A DNA stretch of 64,000 bases. Source: Allobosea sp. 47.2.35 (GTDB lineage: Bacteria > Pseudomonadota > Alphaproteobacteria > Rhizobiales > Beijerinckiaceae). A program made the translations under genes and the position numbers. The stretch is from assembly GCF_024655635.1 (NCBI RefSeq), contig NZ_JANLGI010000002.1, positions 1-64,000 on the forward strand, read 5' to 3'. Shown here piece after piece: positions 33,619 to 41,490 of the stretch (position 1 is its first letter; each line of letters opens with the position of its first letter). The notes under the pieces are model-generated. The model had not been told where the DNA came from and made no database searches. It was given only the letters and a program-made list of their open reading frames with translations.

Positions 33619-34146
33619 CTATCCGGCCGCCGCCGGCTTTGGCCAGCTCGCGGTGATGCCGGGCTGCACCGGCCGCTCCAGATAGGTCGAGAGCACGACA
33701 TAGCTGCGCGTCGCCTTGACGCCGGGCGTGTCGTAGAGCCGCCCAAGCAGGCCTTCGAGCGCATGGGTGTCGGTGGTCCGGACCTTCAGGAGCATGCAGG
33801 TATCGCCCGCGACGGAGTGGATCTCCTCGACCTCGGGATGCTCCTTCACCGCCATCAGCGCCGGCGTCTTGCCCCAGCCGGTGGTGTCGACATGCACGAA
33901 GGCGAGCAGGGTCTTGCCGGTGGCCACCGGCTCGATCAGCGCCGCGACCTGCCGGATCGCGCCGGATTGCTTGAGCCGCTTGATCCGCTCATGCGCGGCC
34001 GGCGGCGACAGCCCGACCTTCTCGCCGATCCGGGCGTAACTCTCCGTCGCATCCTCGACCAGAACGCCTAACAGCTTTCGGTCCATCGCATCGAGCGAGC
34101 GTTCCGCCACGCGTTCGCGCCGAACGCCATCTGTTTTTTGATCCAT
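33619..34146 (-). CDS. Lrp/AsnC family transcriptional regulator
   Basis: 175 aa from ATG at 34146. The HTH begins LDAMDRKLLGVLVEDATESYARIGEKVGLSPPAAHERIKRLKQSGAI, and the RAM effector-binding domain follows (LLAFVHVDTTGWGKTPALMAVKEHPEVEEIHSVAGDTCMLLKVRTTD). A 14-residue N-terminal extension precedes the usual family start. It is divergent from an MFS transporter, and the intergenic inverted repeat at 34174-34205 is a candidate site. It lies 177 bases upstream of the CoA-transferase on the same strand and may also affect that unit. Confidence 0.9.
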   Translation of the reverse strand: MDQKTDGVRRERVAERSLDAMDRKLLGVLVEDATESYARIGEKVGLSPPAAHERIKRLKQSGAIRQVAALIEPVATGKTLLAFVHVDTTGWGKTPALMAVKEHPEVEEIHSVAGDTCMLLKVRTTDTHALEGLLGRLYDTPGVKATRSYVVLSTYLERPVQPGITASWPKPAAAG

Positions 34147-34173
34147 CGCCGTGAATCCGATTGAACCTGAATG

Positions 34174-34205
34174 ATGTTCGGCCATTCTTTGCTCATGCCG
34201 AACAT
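34174..34205. promoter_or_regulatory. Inverted repeat in the Lrp/MFS divergent region
   Basis: ATGTTCGGC (34174-34182) and its exact complement GCCGAACAT (34197-34205), with a 14-base spacer. It lies between the Lrp start (34146) and the start of the MFS gene. Its right arm touches the ATG at 34204, which makes an MFS start at 34231 possible if this is an operator. Confidence 0.4.
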
Positions 34206-35394
34206 GAATCAACATTCTTCTGTCTCGGCCATGCCGGCCGTCCGCATTCCGGCCGCAGCCTATGCGCTGTGCCTCTGCATCGGCGTCATCGGCTCGAACT
34301 CCCTCGTGCTCGGGCCGATCGCGCCGCAAGTTGCCGAGAGCTTCGGCCGCGGCACGCCGGCCGTGATGACAGCCTCCGGCGCCTTCGGCATCGGCACGGC
34401 GCTGGCGGCGATCCTGCTCGGCCGCCTCATAGATCGCTTTGGCGCGGGTGTGACGCTGCGCGCGGCGCTGGCGCTCTTCGCCCTGGCTTTGGTGGCGAGC
34501 GCCGCAGCACCCATCCTGCCGATGCTGGTGGGCGCCCAGTTCGTCGCCGGTCTTGCAGCGGGCGTGGCGCTGCCCTCCATCTACACGCTCGCTGCCGCGG
34601 TCGCGCCTGCCAGGCGCGAGAGCGACACGATCGGCATCGTGCTCTCAGGCTGGACGCTGAGCATGGTCGCGGGCGTCTCGCTCTCGGCGGTGCTGGCCGA
34701 CAGCGTCGGCTGGCGCTTCGTCTATGGCTTCGCCGCCGCTGCCAGCGCGCTCGCGCTTCTGGTCGCGCAAGCGATGAAGCTGCGGGTTGCGCCGGCCGCA
34801 GCCACGACCTCCTCGCCATTGGCTGCGTTGCGGGTGCCCGGTGTCGTGCCGCTGCTGACCGCCTGCGCCGGCTTCATGGCATCCTTCTACGGCGTTTACG
34901 CCTATATAGGCGACCACCTGCATCGCACGCTCGGCCTCCCGCTCAGCGCCAACGGACTGCTCGCGTTGACCTATGGCCTCGGCTTCGGCGCCGCCGCTTT
35001 CCTGGATGGCCTGATCGACCGCTTCGATGCCGGGCGCTTCCTGCCGGTGATGTTTCTCGCCGTCGCCTGCGTCTATCTCGGCATGGGCGCCGCCAGCGGC
35101 AGCTATGTCCTGACTTTGGCGGCGGTATTCCTCTGGGGCCTCGCCAATCATTTCGGGCTGAACGTGCTGATCATGCGCCTCGGCGCGCTCGATCCCGCTC
35201 GTCGTGGCGCTGTGATGGGCCTCAACAGCGGCGTGACCTATCTCGCGCTCTTCGCCGGCACGGCCTCGTTCGGCGCGCTCTATACGGCGACCGAATTCGC
35301 CATCTTGCCGATCGCGGCGGCCGGATTGATGCTGCTGGCCGCGCTCTCGGCGAGCCTTGCCCGCCCGAGGAGCGCGCCGCGCGTCACATCCTGA
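34204..35394 (+). CDS. Major facilitator superfamily transporter
   Basis: 396 aa with twelve hydrophobic segments. The loop between TM2 and TM3 carries LLGRLIDRFGAGVTLRAA, the MFS motif A, and the same kind of loop recurs in the second half (LDGLIDRFDAGRFLPV). It is a DHA-type exporter in overall appearance. Several in-frame ATGs exist (34171, 34195, 34204, 34231), none with a good ribosome-binding site; I chose 34204 because it excludes most of the inverted repeat. Probably controlled by the divergent Lrp gene. The stop overlaps the convergent alcohol dehydrogenase gene by 11 bases. Confidence 0.85.
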   Translation: MNQHSSVSAMPAVRIPAAAYALCLCIGVIGSNSLVLGPIAPQVAESFGRGTPAVMTASGAFGIGTALAAILLGRLIDRFGAGVTLRAALALFALALVASAAAPILPMLVGAQFVAGLAAGVALPSIYTLAAAVAPARRESDTIGIVLSGWTLSMVAGVSLSAVLADSVGWRFVYGFAAAASALALLVAQAMKLRVAPAAATTSSPLAALRVPGVVPLLTACAGFMASFYGVYAYIGDHLHRTLGLPLSANGLLALTYGLGFGAAAFLDGLIDRFDAGRFLPVMFLAVACVYLGMGAASGSYVLTLAAVFLWGLANHFGLNVLIMRLGALDPARRGAVMGLNSGVTYLALFAGTASFGALYTATEFAILPIAAAGLMLLAALSASLARPRSAPRVTS

Positions 35395-36508
35395 CGATGT
35401 GGCGGATCGTGCGGCCTTCGTGCAGCGCGTCGAAGCCCTCGTTGATCTCGTCGAGGCTGCCCGAGCTGGTCCAGAGCTTGTCGACCGCCAGCCGGCCGCG
35501 CTGGTAGAGCTCGATGAAGCGCGGGATGTCGCGCGAGGGCACGCAAGAGCCCACATAGGACCCCTTCAGCGTCCGCTCCTCCGCGACCAATCGGACCGGC
35601 GAAAGCGAGAGCGTATGGGCGGGATTGGCGAGCCCGGCCGTCGTCGTCGTGCCGCCGCGCCGCGTGATCTGGTAGGCGAGGTCGAGCGCTTTCACCGAGC
35701 CGGCCATCTCTAGCCCGTGATCGACGCCGCCCTTGGTCGCTTGCCGGATCGCCTCGATCGCATCCGGCGTATCGGCCTTGAAGGCGTCGGTCGCGCCGAG
35801 CGCCAATGCGAGTTCGAGCTTGTCCTGCGCGAGATCGACGGCGATGACGCGCGAGGCGCCGCAGGCGATGGCGCCGAGCAGCGCCGAGAGCCCGACGCCG
35901 CCGAGCCCAACCACCGCGACCGTCTCGCCGGCCTTGATCCGCGCCGTGTTCACGGCGGCGCCGACGCCAGTCAGCACGGCGCAGCCGAACAGGGCCGCGA
36001 TCTCGTGCGGGATATCCGCCTCGATCCTGACCAGCGAGCGGCGCGAGATCACCGCATGCTCGGCAAAGGCGGAGACGCCGATATGGTGATGCACCGGCTG
36101 GCCAGCGATCGAGAGCCGCCGTCCGCCGCCGAGCATCTCGCCGCGTCCGTTGGCGGCATTGCCGGGTTCGCAGAGGGCAGGGCGTCCCTCGGCGCAAGGC
36201 ATGCAATGTCCGCAGGACGGCACGAACACCATCACCACCCGGTCGCCGGGCTTGAGATCGTCGACGCCTTCGCCGGTCTCCACCACCTCGCCGGCCGCCT
36301 CATGGCCGAGCACCATCGGCACCGGGCGAATACGGTTGCCGTCGATCACCGAGAGGTCGGAATGGCAGAGGCCCGCGGCGCGAACCCTCACCAGGACCTC
36401 GTCGCGGCCGGGCGGAGCGAGATCGAGCTCCTCGATCCGCAGCGGCCGGCTCTGCGCATAGGGCGCCGCAACCGGGCTGGCGTTCAGGACGGCGGCGCGA
36501 ATCTTCAT
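35384..36508 (-). CDS. Zinc-dependent alcohol dehydrogenase
   Basis: 374 aa MDR enzyme with both zinc sites: catalytic Cys in AAGLCHSDLSV and His in MVLGHEAAGEV, and the structural zinc cluster CGHCMPCAEGRPALC. The NAD motif is VAVVGLGGVGLSALLGAIACGASRVIAVD. The length and the C-terminal LKGSYVGSCVPSRDIPRFIELYQRG place it near class III-like and aryl-alcohol dehydrogenases. It lies 77 bases downstream of livF on the same strand, so it may be transcribed with the importer and act on the imported compound, but this is only suggestive. Confidence 0.9.
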   Translation of the reverse strand: MKIRAAVLNASPVAAPYAQSRPLRIEELDLAPPGRDEVLVRVRAAGLCHSDLSVIDGNRIRPVPMVLGHEAAGEVVETGEGVDDLKPGDRVVMVFVPSCGHCMPCAEGRPALCEPGNAANGRGEMLGGGRRLSIAGQPVHHHIGVSAFAEHAVISRRSLVRIEADIPHEIAALFGCAVLTGVGAAVNTARIKAGETVAVVGLGGVGLSALLGAIACGASRVIAVDLAQDKLELALALGATDAFKADTPDAIEAIRQATKGGVDHGLEMAGSVKALDLAYQITRRGGTTTTAGLANPAHTLSLSPVRLVAEERTLKGSYVGSCVPSRDIPRFIELYQRGRLAVDKLWTSSGSLDEINEGFDALHEGRTIRHIVRM

Positions 36509-36585
36509 GGCTGGGCTCCGATCTCGGTATCCGGTGCCATCCCGACAGGAGAGGGCGCCGCTGTCAAAGCTTGACGCCTGCGCCG

Positions 36586-37323
36586 TCAGGCCGCGTCGGT
36601 CAGCGTGCCGCCTAGGAAGAGCTGGCCGATGCGCGGATCGGCGAGGATCTCCGCCGCCGGCCCCTGCATCCGGGTGCGGCCGAGTTCGAGCACCAGCCCT
36701 TCGTCGGAAATCTCCAGCGCCGAACGGGCGTTCTGCTCGACCATCAGGATCGAGACGCCTTTGGCCCGAAGATCCCTGAGAATGCCGAAGGTCTCCTGCA
36801 CCATCAGCGGCGAGAGGCCGATCGAGGGCTCGTCGATCAGCACGAGCTTGGGATCGAGCAGCAGGCCGCGCACGATCTCGAGCTGCTTCTGCTCGCCGCC
36901 GGACAAGGTCGAGGCCTGTTGGTTGGCCTTGCGACGGAGCGCCGGGAAGCGGTCGAGCGCCTCTTCAAGCCGCTGGGGCATGTCGGTGATCCCCGCGCCG
37001 GCGGCGACCGTGCCGAGCTCGATATTGTGGCGCACCGAAAGCTCGGGAAAGATGTTGCGCCCCTGCGGCACGTAGCAGATGCCGGCTTCGAGCAATTTGC
37101 GCTGGTTCCAGCCGGTGATGTCGCGTCCGTCGAAGCGGATGCGGCCTTCGCGCAGCTTGAGCAGGCCGAAGATCGCCTTGAACACGGTCGACTTGCCGGC
37201 GCCGTTTGGCCCGATGATGGTGGTGATCGCGCCGCGCTTCACCGCGAAACTCGTGCCGTTCAGGATGGTCATGGCGCCATAGCCGCCGACCACGCCATCG
37301 AGTTCGAGGATTGGGGTGCTCAT
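36586..37323 (-). CDS. livF: Branched-chain amino acid-type ABC transporter ATPase (LivF-like)
   Basis: 245 aa. Walker A IGPNGAGKST, signature STLSGGEQKQLEI and Walker B LVLIDEPSIGLSP are complete. The ending (EISDEGLVLELGRTRMQGPAAEILADPRI) matches LivF rather than LivG. It starts at ATG 37323, 12 bases after livG. Hydrolyses ATP to drive uptake through LivH/LivM. The substrate could be a branched-chain amino acid, amide, urea or aromatic acid, since the whole HAAT family looks alike. Confidence 0.93.
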   Translation of the reverse strand: MSTPILELDGVVGGYGAMTILNGTSFAVKRGAITTIIGPNGAGKSTVFKAIFGLLKLREGRIRFDGRDITGWNQRKLLEAGICYVPQGRNIFPELSVRHNIELGTVAAGAGITDMPQRLEEALDRFPALRRKANQQASTLSGGEQKQLEIVRGLLLDPKLVLIDEPSIGLSPLMVQETFGILRDLRAKGVSILMVEQNARSALEISDEGLVLELGRTRMQGPAAEILADPRIGQLFLGGTLTDAA

Positions 37324-37334
37324 CGCCGCGCTCC

Positions 37335-38078
37335 TCAGTGTCCCAGATAGGCTTCGATCACGGCCGGGTTGGCGCGGACCTCGGCCGGCGTGCCCTCGGC
37401 CAGCACCTTGCCCTCGGCCAGCACGATCACGCGCGTGCAGAGCGACATCACGAAATCCATGTTGTGCTCGATCACCACGAAGGTCGCGCCCTGCTCGACA
37501 TTGATCGCGCGCAGCCGCTCCTTGAGATCGCCGAGCATGGTCAGGTTCACGCCGCCGGCCGGCTCGTCGAGCAGCACGAGACGCGGGCCGGCCATGAAGG
37601 CCATCGCCGCGTCGAGCAGCTTCTGCTGCCCGTAGGACAATCCCCCCGCCTTGGCCGACGCGAGATGGCCGAGCTTGAAGAAGCCGATCATCTGCTCGGC
37701 CTTCTCCGACAAGCCGGCATCGCGCTCGCCGAACAGCCGGCCGAGCATCGAGCCTTGGTGCTCCTGTCCGGCGAGGATCAGGTTCTCGCGGACCGAGAGT
37801 TCCGGGAAGACCTGGAGGAGCTGGAAGGTGCGGCTGACGCCGAGCCGGTTGAGCGCGGACGGCCGCATGTTGGTGACGTCCCGGCCGTCGAGCTTCACCG
37901 CGCCTTGCGTCGGTTCGAGCTGGCCGAGGATGCAGTTGAACAGGGTCGACTTGCCGCAACCGTTCGGCCCGATGATTCCGAGGATTTCGCCCTCCTTCAC
38001 CGAGAAGGAGACGCCGTTGACGGCCTTGATGCCGCCGAAGGCCTTGTGCAGGTCGTGGACTTCGAGGACCGGGCTCAT
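37335..38078 (-). CDS. livG: Branched-chain amino acid-type ABC transporter ATPase (LivG-like)
   Basis: 247 aa. Walker A IGPNGCGKSTLFNCI, signature LSYGQQKLLDAAMAF and Walker B LVLLDEPAGGVN are present. The long insert after ISRTFQ-like SRTFQLLQVFPELSVRENLILAGQ and the GTPAEVRANPAVIEAYLG ending identify the LivG type. The ATG overlaps the livM stop by four bases, so the two are translationally coupled. It forms the ATPase pair with the LivF-like protein. Confidence 0.93.
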   Translation of the reverse strand: MSPVLEVHDLHKAFGGIKAVNGVSFSVKEGEILGIIGPNGCGKSTLFNCILGQLEPTQGAVKLDGRDVTNMRPSALNRLGVSRTFQLLQVFPELSVRENLILAGQEHQGSMLGRLFGERDAGLSEKAEQMIGFFKLGHLASAKAGGLSYGQQKLLDAAMAFMAGPRLVLLDEPAGGVNLTMLGDLKERLRAINVEQGATFVVIEHNMDFVMSLCTRVIVLAEGKVLAEGTPAEVRANPAVIEAYLGH

Positions 38079-39079
38079 CGCGTGCCCCCGGTCTTGCGGC
38101 GGAGCGCATTCCAGCCGCGCTCGATCAGGCCGCTGACGCCTTGCGGGCAGATGACCAGCAGCGCGAGCACGATCGCGGCGAAGATGATCAGGTAGAGCGA
38201 GCCGGCGAAGCGCAGCCATTCCGGCAGCACGACGCCGAGCAGCGCGCCGACGAAGGGGCCGAAGAGATAGCCGGCCCCGCCCGCGACGACCATCAGGAGC
38301 AGGAACAGGCTCTGCGACAGCGAGAAGGGCGAGGGGTCGATGAACTCGACCAGCGGCGCATAGAGCGCCCCCGCGAAGCCGCCATAGGCCGAGCCGATGG
38401 CGAAGGCGAGCAGCGTGTAGGCGCGGGTATCGGTGCCGAGGCTCGCGGCCCGGACCGGGTTCTCGCGCAGCGCCGTGAAGGCACGGCCCCAAGGGCTGCG
38501 GATCAGCCACCACAGCTTGAGCGACAGGATCAGCGTGACCACGACGACGAAGCGATGGAATTCGAGCGCGCCGAACAGCTTGATGCCGAAAAAGTTGGGC
38601 CGGTTGATGTTGGAGATGCCGAAGACGCCGCCGGTCAGCCATTGCTCGTTGCGGAGCACCAGCCAGATCAGCGTCGAGAAGGCGAGCGTGACGAAGGCGA
38701 GGTAATGCGTGCGGACACGCAAAGCCGGGAAGCCGAGCAGCAGGCCGACCGCGAAGGTCAGCAGGCCCGACAGGGCGAAGGCTACATACCAATTCACCCC
38801 GTATTTCGTGGTCAGGATCGCGGTCGTGTAGGCGCCGAGACCCATGAAGGCGGCCTGCGCCAGCGAGGTCTGGCCGGCATAGCCGAGCGTCAGGTTGAGC
38901 CCCATCACGCCGATGCTCATGACGAGCCAGAGCGAGAGCACATAGGTGCCGTAGCGGCCCATCCCGACTGGCGCGAACCAGAGGATGACGGCGCCGAGGA
39001 TGAGCCCGATCAGCGCGGCATCGATGCGGCCGGTGGCGCGGCGCAGGGGCGCCGAATTCTGGACGGCGGGGGCGCTCAT
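38075..39079 (-). CDS. livM: Branched-chain amino acid-type ABC transporter permease (LivM-like)
   Basis: 334 aa with about nine hydrophobic segments. The LivM signatures GLNLTLGYAGQTSLAQAAFMGLGAYTTA and WGRAFTALRENPVRAASLGTDTRAYTLLAFAIGSAYGGFAGALYA (the EAA-like ATPase coupling loop) are both present. The ATG at 39079 overlaps the livH stop by ATGA, and the stop overlaps livG. One of two inner-membrane subunits. Confidence 0.94.
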   Translation of the reverse strand: MSAPAVQNSAPLRRATGRIDAALIGLILGAVILWFAPVGMGRYGTYVLSLWLVMSIGVMGLNLTLGYAGQTSLAQAAFMGLGAYTTAILTTKYGVNWYVAFALSGLLTFAVGLLLGFPALRVRTHYLAFVTLAFSTLIWLVLRNEQWLTGGVFGISNINRPNFFGIKLFGALEFHRFVVVVTLILSLKLWWLIRSPWGRAFTALRENPVRAASLGTDTRAYTLLAFAIGSAYGGFAGALYAPLVEFIDPSPFSLSQSLFLLLMVVAGGAGYLFGPFVGALLGVVLPEWLRFAGSLYLIIFAAIVLALLVICPQGVSGLIERGWNALRRKTGGTR

Positions 39080-39954
39080 ACGCGGCGCTCCTCCTTGCGG
39101 CCCATCAGCCCTTCCGGTTTGATCAGGATGATGGCGACGAGCAGCACCAGCGGCACGGCCAGCCGGTACTGGGTCGAAATGTAGGCGGCGGCGAGTGAAT
39201 CCGCGACGCCGATCAGCAAGCCGCCGACCAGCGCGCCGCGCACCTGGTTGAAGCCGCCGACGATGGCCGCGATGAAGGCGAAGAGGCCGATGGTCTCGCC
39301 ATTCGAGAACTTCGCCAGATAGATCGGCGAGATCAGCAGCGAGGCGACGACGGCGAGCGCGGCATTGAGCAGGAAGGTCAGCAGCACCATCCGCTCGACC
39401 GGGATACCGAGGATGCGCGCGACGGTCGGGTTCTGCGCCGTCGCCTGCATTTGCCGGCCAAGCTTCGTACCGCCGACGAACCATTGCAGCAGGCCGATCG
39501 CCGCGAAGGCGACCACGATGATCGCGAGATGCTGCAGCGAGATCGATGCGCCGAGCAGGTTGACCATGTCGGTCGGCACCAGCGAGGGGAAGCTCTGCGC
39601 CTCTGCCGAGAAGCCGTCCTTGGCGCCTTCCTTCATCACGATCGAGAGCGCCATGGTGGCGATGGCGAGCGGCAGCACGCCGTGCTTGATCATCGGATCG
39701 ACGACCACGAGCTTGAAGCCGGCGCCGAAGATCAGCAGGAAGACAGCGATGCCGAGCAATCCGCCGGCCCAGAGCGGCAGGCCGAAGAGCTTGACCGCGA
39801 GCAGGATCAGCACGGCCGGCAGCATGACGAACTCGCCCTGGGCGAAGTTGATCGTCTGCGAGGTCTGCCAGACCAGCGTGAAGCCGATCGCGGCGAGCGC
39901 ATAGATCGCGCCCGTGGCGATACCGGCAATGAGATAGGCGATGAATTCGGCCAT
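39076..39954 (-). CDS. livH: Branched-chain amino acid-type ABC transporter permease (LivH-like)
   Basis: 292 aa. The N-terminus AYLIAGIATGAIYALAAIGFTLVWQTSQTINFAQGEFVMLPA is the LivH signature (GxxYALxAxGxxLxxxxxxxxNFAxGE). The coupling loop with TKLGRQMQATAQNPTVARILGIPVERMVLLTFLLNAALA is intact. About eight membrane segments. It is separated from the binding-protein gene by 151 bases that contain a palindromic repeat element. Confidence 0.94.
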   Translation of the reverse strand: MAEFIAYLIAGIATGAIYALAAIGFTLVWQTSQTINFAQGEFVMLPAVLILLAVKLFGLPLWAGGLLGIAVFLLIFGAGFKLVVVDPMIKHGVLPLAIATMALSIVMKEGAKDGFSAEAQSFPSLVPTDMVNLLGASISLQHLAIIVVAFAAIGLLQWFVGGTKLGRQMQATAQNPTVARILGIPVERMVLLTFLLNAALAVVASLLISPIYLAKFSNGETIGLFAFIAAIVGGFNQVRGALVGGLLIGVADSLAAAYISTQYRLAVPLVLLVAIILIKPEGLMGRKEERRV

Positions 39955-39980
39955 GGCTTCCGCTTTGTGCCCAACCTCAT

Positions 39981-40085
39981 GTCATCCCGGGCGACCGCAG
40001 GGAGACCCAGGATCCATTCCCGAACCTTGTCGATGAAGGCTCAGGCATGGATCCCGGATCCTCGCTTCGCTCCGTCCGGGATCAC
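39981..40085. repeat. Dispersed palindromic intergenic repeat, copy 2
   Basis: About 105 bp beginning GTCATCCCGGG and ending CCGGGATCAC, so the termini are complementary with one mismatch. Internal GGATCCATTCC-like and GGCATGGATCC blocks can pair. It lies between the binding-protein gene and livH inside one operon. Size and one GTCAT end match the element at 13164-13264, but the internal sequence is a different subtype. Confidence 0.7.
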
Positions 40086-40105
40086 GTCGAGGGTATGCTG
40101 GCTGC

Positions 40106-41242
40106 TTACGGCTTGATCCGCGGCAGGGTGGTGTTGATCACCTGCTTGCCGTTGACGACTTCGGCCAGGAAGCTCTCGCGGTCGAGGTCGCCGTTCTGCT
40201 CGATCACGGTGTCGATCATGATGCCCGGCTCCTCGCTCGCCTTGATGGTCGCGCCGCGCAGCGTGTCGGCGAGGCCCTTCTTGTCGAGCTTCTTCTGCTT
40301 CTCGGTCGCCCATTTCACCATGAAGACGGCCATGTAGCCCTTCACGCCGTTATGGTCGGAAGCGAAGCCGTATTTCTCGCGGTAGCGCTTGCCGAATTCC
40401 TGCAGGGCCGGGATCGGCGCATCGGTCGAGAGGCCGACATGGCCCCTGGCGCCGTTGGCGGCGTCGCCGGCCAGCTCCAGCACGCGGGCGCCGAGCAGGG
40501 TGGTCTCGCCGATCATCGGCTTGGTGATGCCCTGCTGCTTGGCGGCGCGCAGGAAGCGGGCGCTCTCCTCCTCGTTCAGATAGACGAAGACGGCATCGGC
40601 ATTGGCGTTCTTCACCTTGATCGCGTCGGCGGTGAAATCGGCCTGGCCCTGCTCGGTCGAGACATCGACGGCGACCTTGATGCCGGCCTTCTCGAGTTCG
40701 GGCAGGATGGCGTCGCGGCCGCCCTTGCCGAAATCGTTATTGACCCAGACCACGGCGATCGAACCGGCCTTGACGGTGTCCTTCAGGTATTTGGCGATCT
40801 TCGGCATCGCCGCCGTCTGGCTCAGCGAGGTCCGGAAGATGTAGGGGTTGCCCTGCTTGGTGAAGCCGGCCGCCTCGCCGCCGACGATCTGGGCGACTTC
40901 GGCGCGCTGCGAGATCTGCATGGAGGCGCCGATCGGGCCGGAGAAGATCGGCCCGAGGATGGCGTAGGCGCCCTCGTCGATGCCGCGCTGCACGGCGGCG
41001 CGGGTGTTCCCCGGATTGGTCTGCGTGTCGTAATGGACGATCTCGACCGGCTTGCCGAGGATGCCGCCCTTGGCGTTGATGTCGGCAATGGCCATGTCGG
41101 CGCCGTTCTTCCAGTTGGTGCCGGCGGCGGCGCCCGCACCCGACAATTCGATGACGTCGACCAGCTTGACCTTGTCCTGCGCCTGCGCGGGCAGGCTGAG
41201 GGCGGCGCCGAGCACGGCGGCCATGACCCAAAGCGATTTCAT
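40106..41242 (-). CDS. Branched-chain amino acid-type ABC transporter substrate-binding protein
   Basis: 378 aa with a signal peptide (MKSLWVMAAVLGAALSLPAQAQ). Periplasmic binding protein type 1 of the LivK/HAAT family: GAGAAAGTNWKNGADMAIADINAKGGILGKPVEIVHYDTQTNPGNTRAAVQRGI is the standard first domain, followed by ILGPIFSGPIGASMQI and VAVVWVNNDFGKGGRDAIL-like segments (AVVWVNNDFGKGGRDA). A GGAGGAG ribosome-binding site precedes the ATG. First gene of the importer operon. The ligand cannot be predicted from sequence. Confidence 0.93.
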   Translation of the reverse strand: MKSLWVMAAVLGAALSLPAQAQDKVKLVDVIELSGAGAAAGTNWKNGADMAIADINAKGGILGKPVEIVHYDTQTNPGNTRAAVQRGIDEGAYAILGPIFSGPIGASMQISQRAEVAQIVGGEAAGFTKQGNPYIFRTSLSQTAAMPKIAKYLKDTVKAGSIAVVWVNNDFGKGGRDAILPELEKAGIKVAVDVSTEQGQADFTADAIKVKNANADAVFVYLNEEESARFLRAAKQQGITKPMIGETTLLGARVLELAGDAANGARGHVGLSTDAPIPALQEFGKRYREKYGFASDHNGVKGYMAVFMVKWATEKQKKLDKKGLADTLRGATIKASEEPGIMIDTVIEQNGDLDRESFLAEVVNGKQVINTTLPRIKP

Positions 41243-41490
41243 TCCCTGACTCCTCCGGACGTTTCTTGTTCACACGCGCGGTCTTGTTGGCCGCGGCGCC
41301 CGCACGCTTCTTGCCGGGCTTTGGGGCGCCATGTCCAGAGGCGAAAGGGTTTGGCGGGGTTGAGGTTTTCGCTTTGCCGGGGATGAGGCCGGCGGATCCG
41401 CTGACGCCTGCTGTCAGCATGCGGCCACGCCGGCCTGTCGCGGGCGGTCGATGGTGCTAAACAGGCGGGGATTTCGCCAGAGGACGCCGC

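Noticed and set aside
41243..41490. Lys/Ala-rich minus-strand reading upstream of the binding-protein gene
   Set aside because: It reads on into another frame of the binding-protein gene and has no start signal, so I treat the 248-base gap as promoter and leader DNA for the two divergent units.
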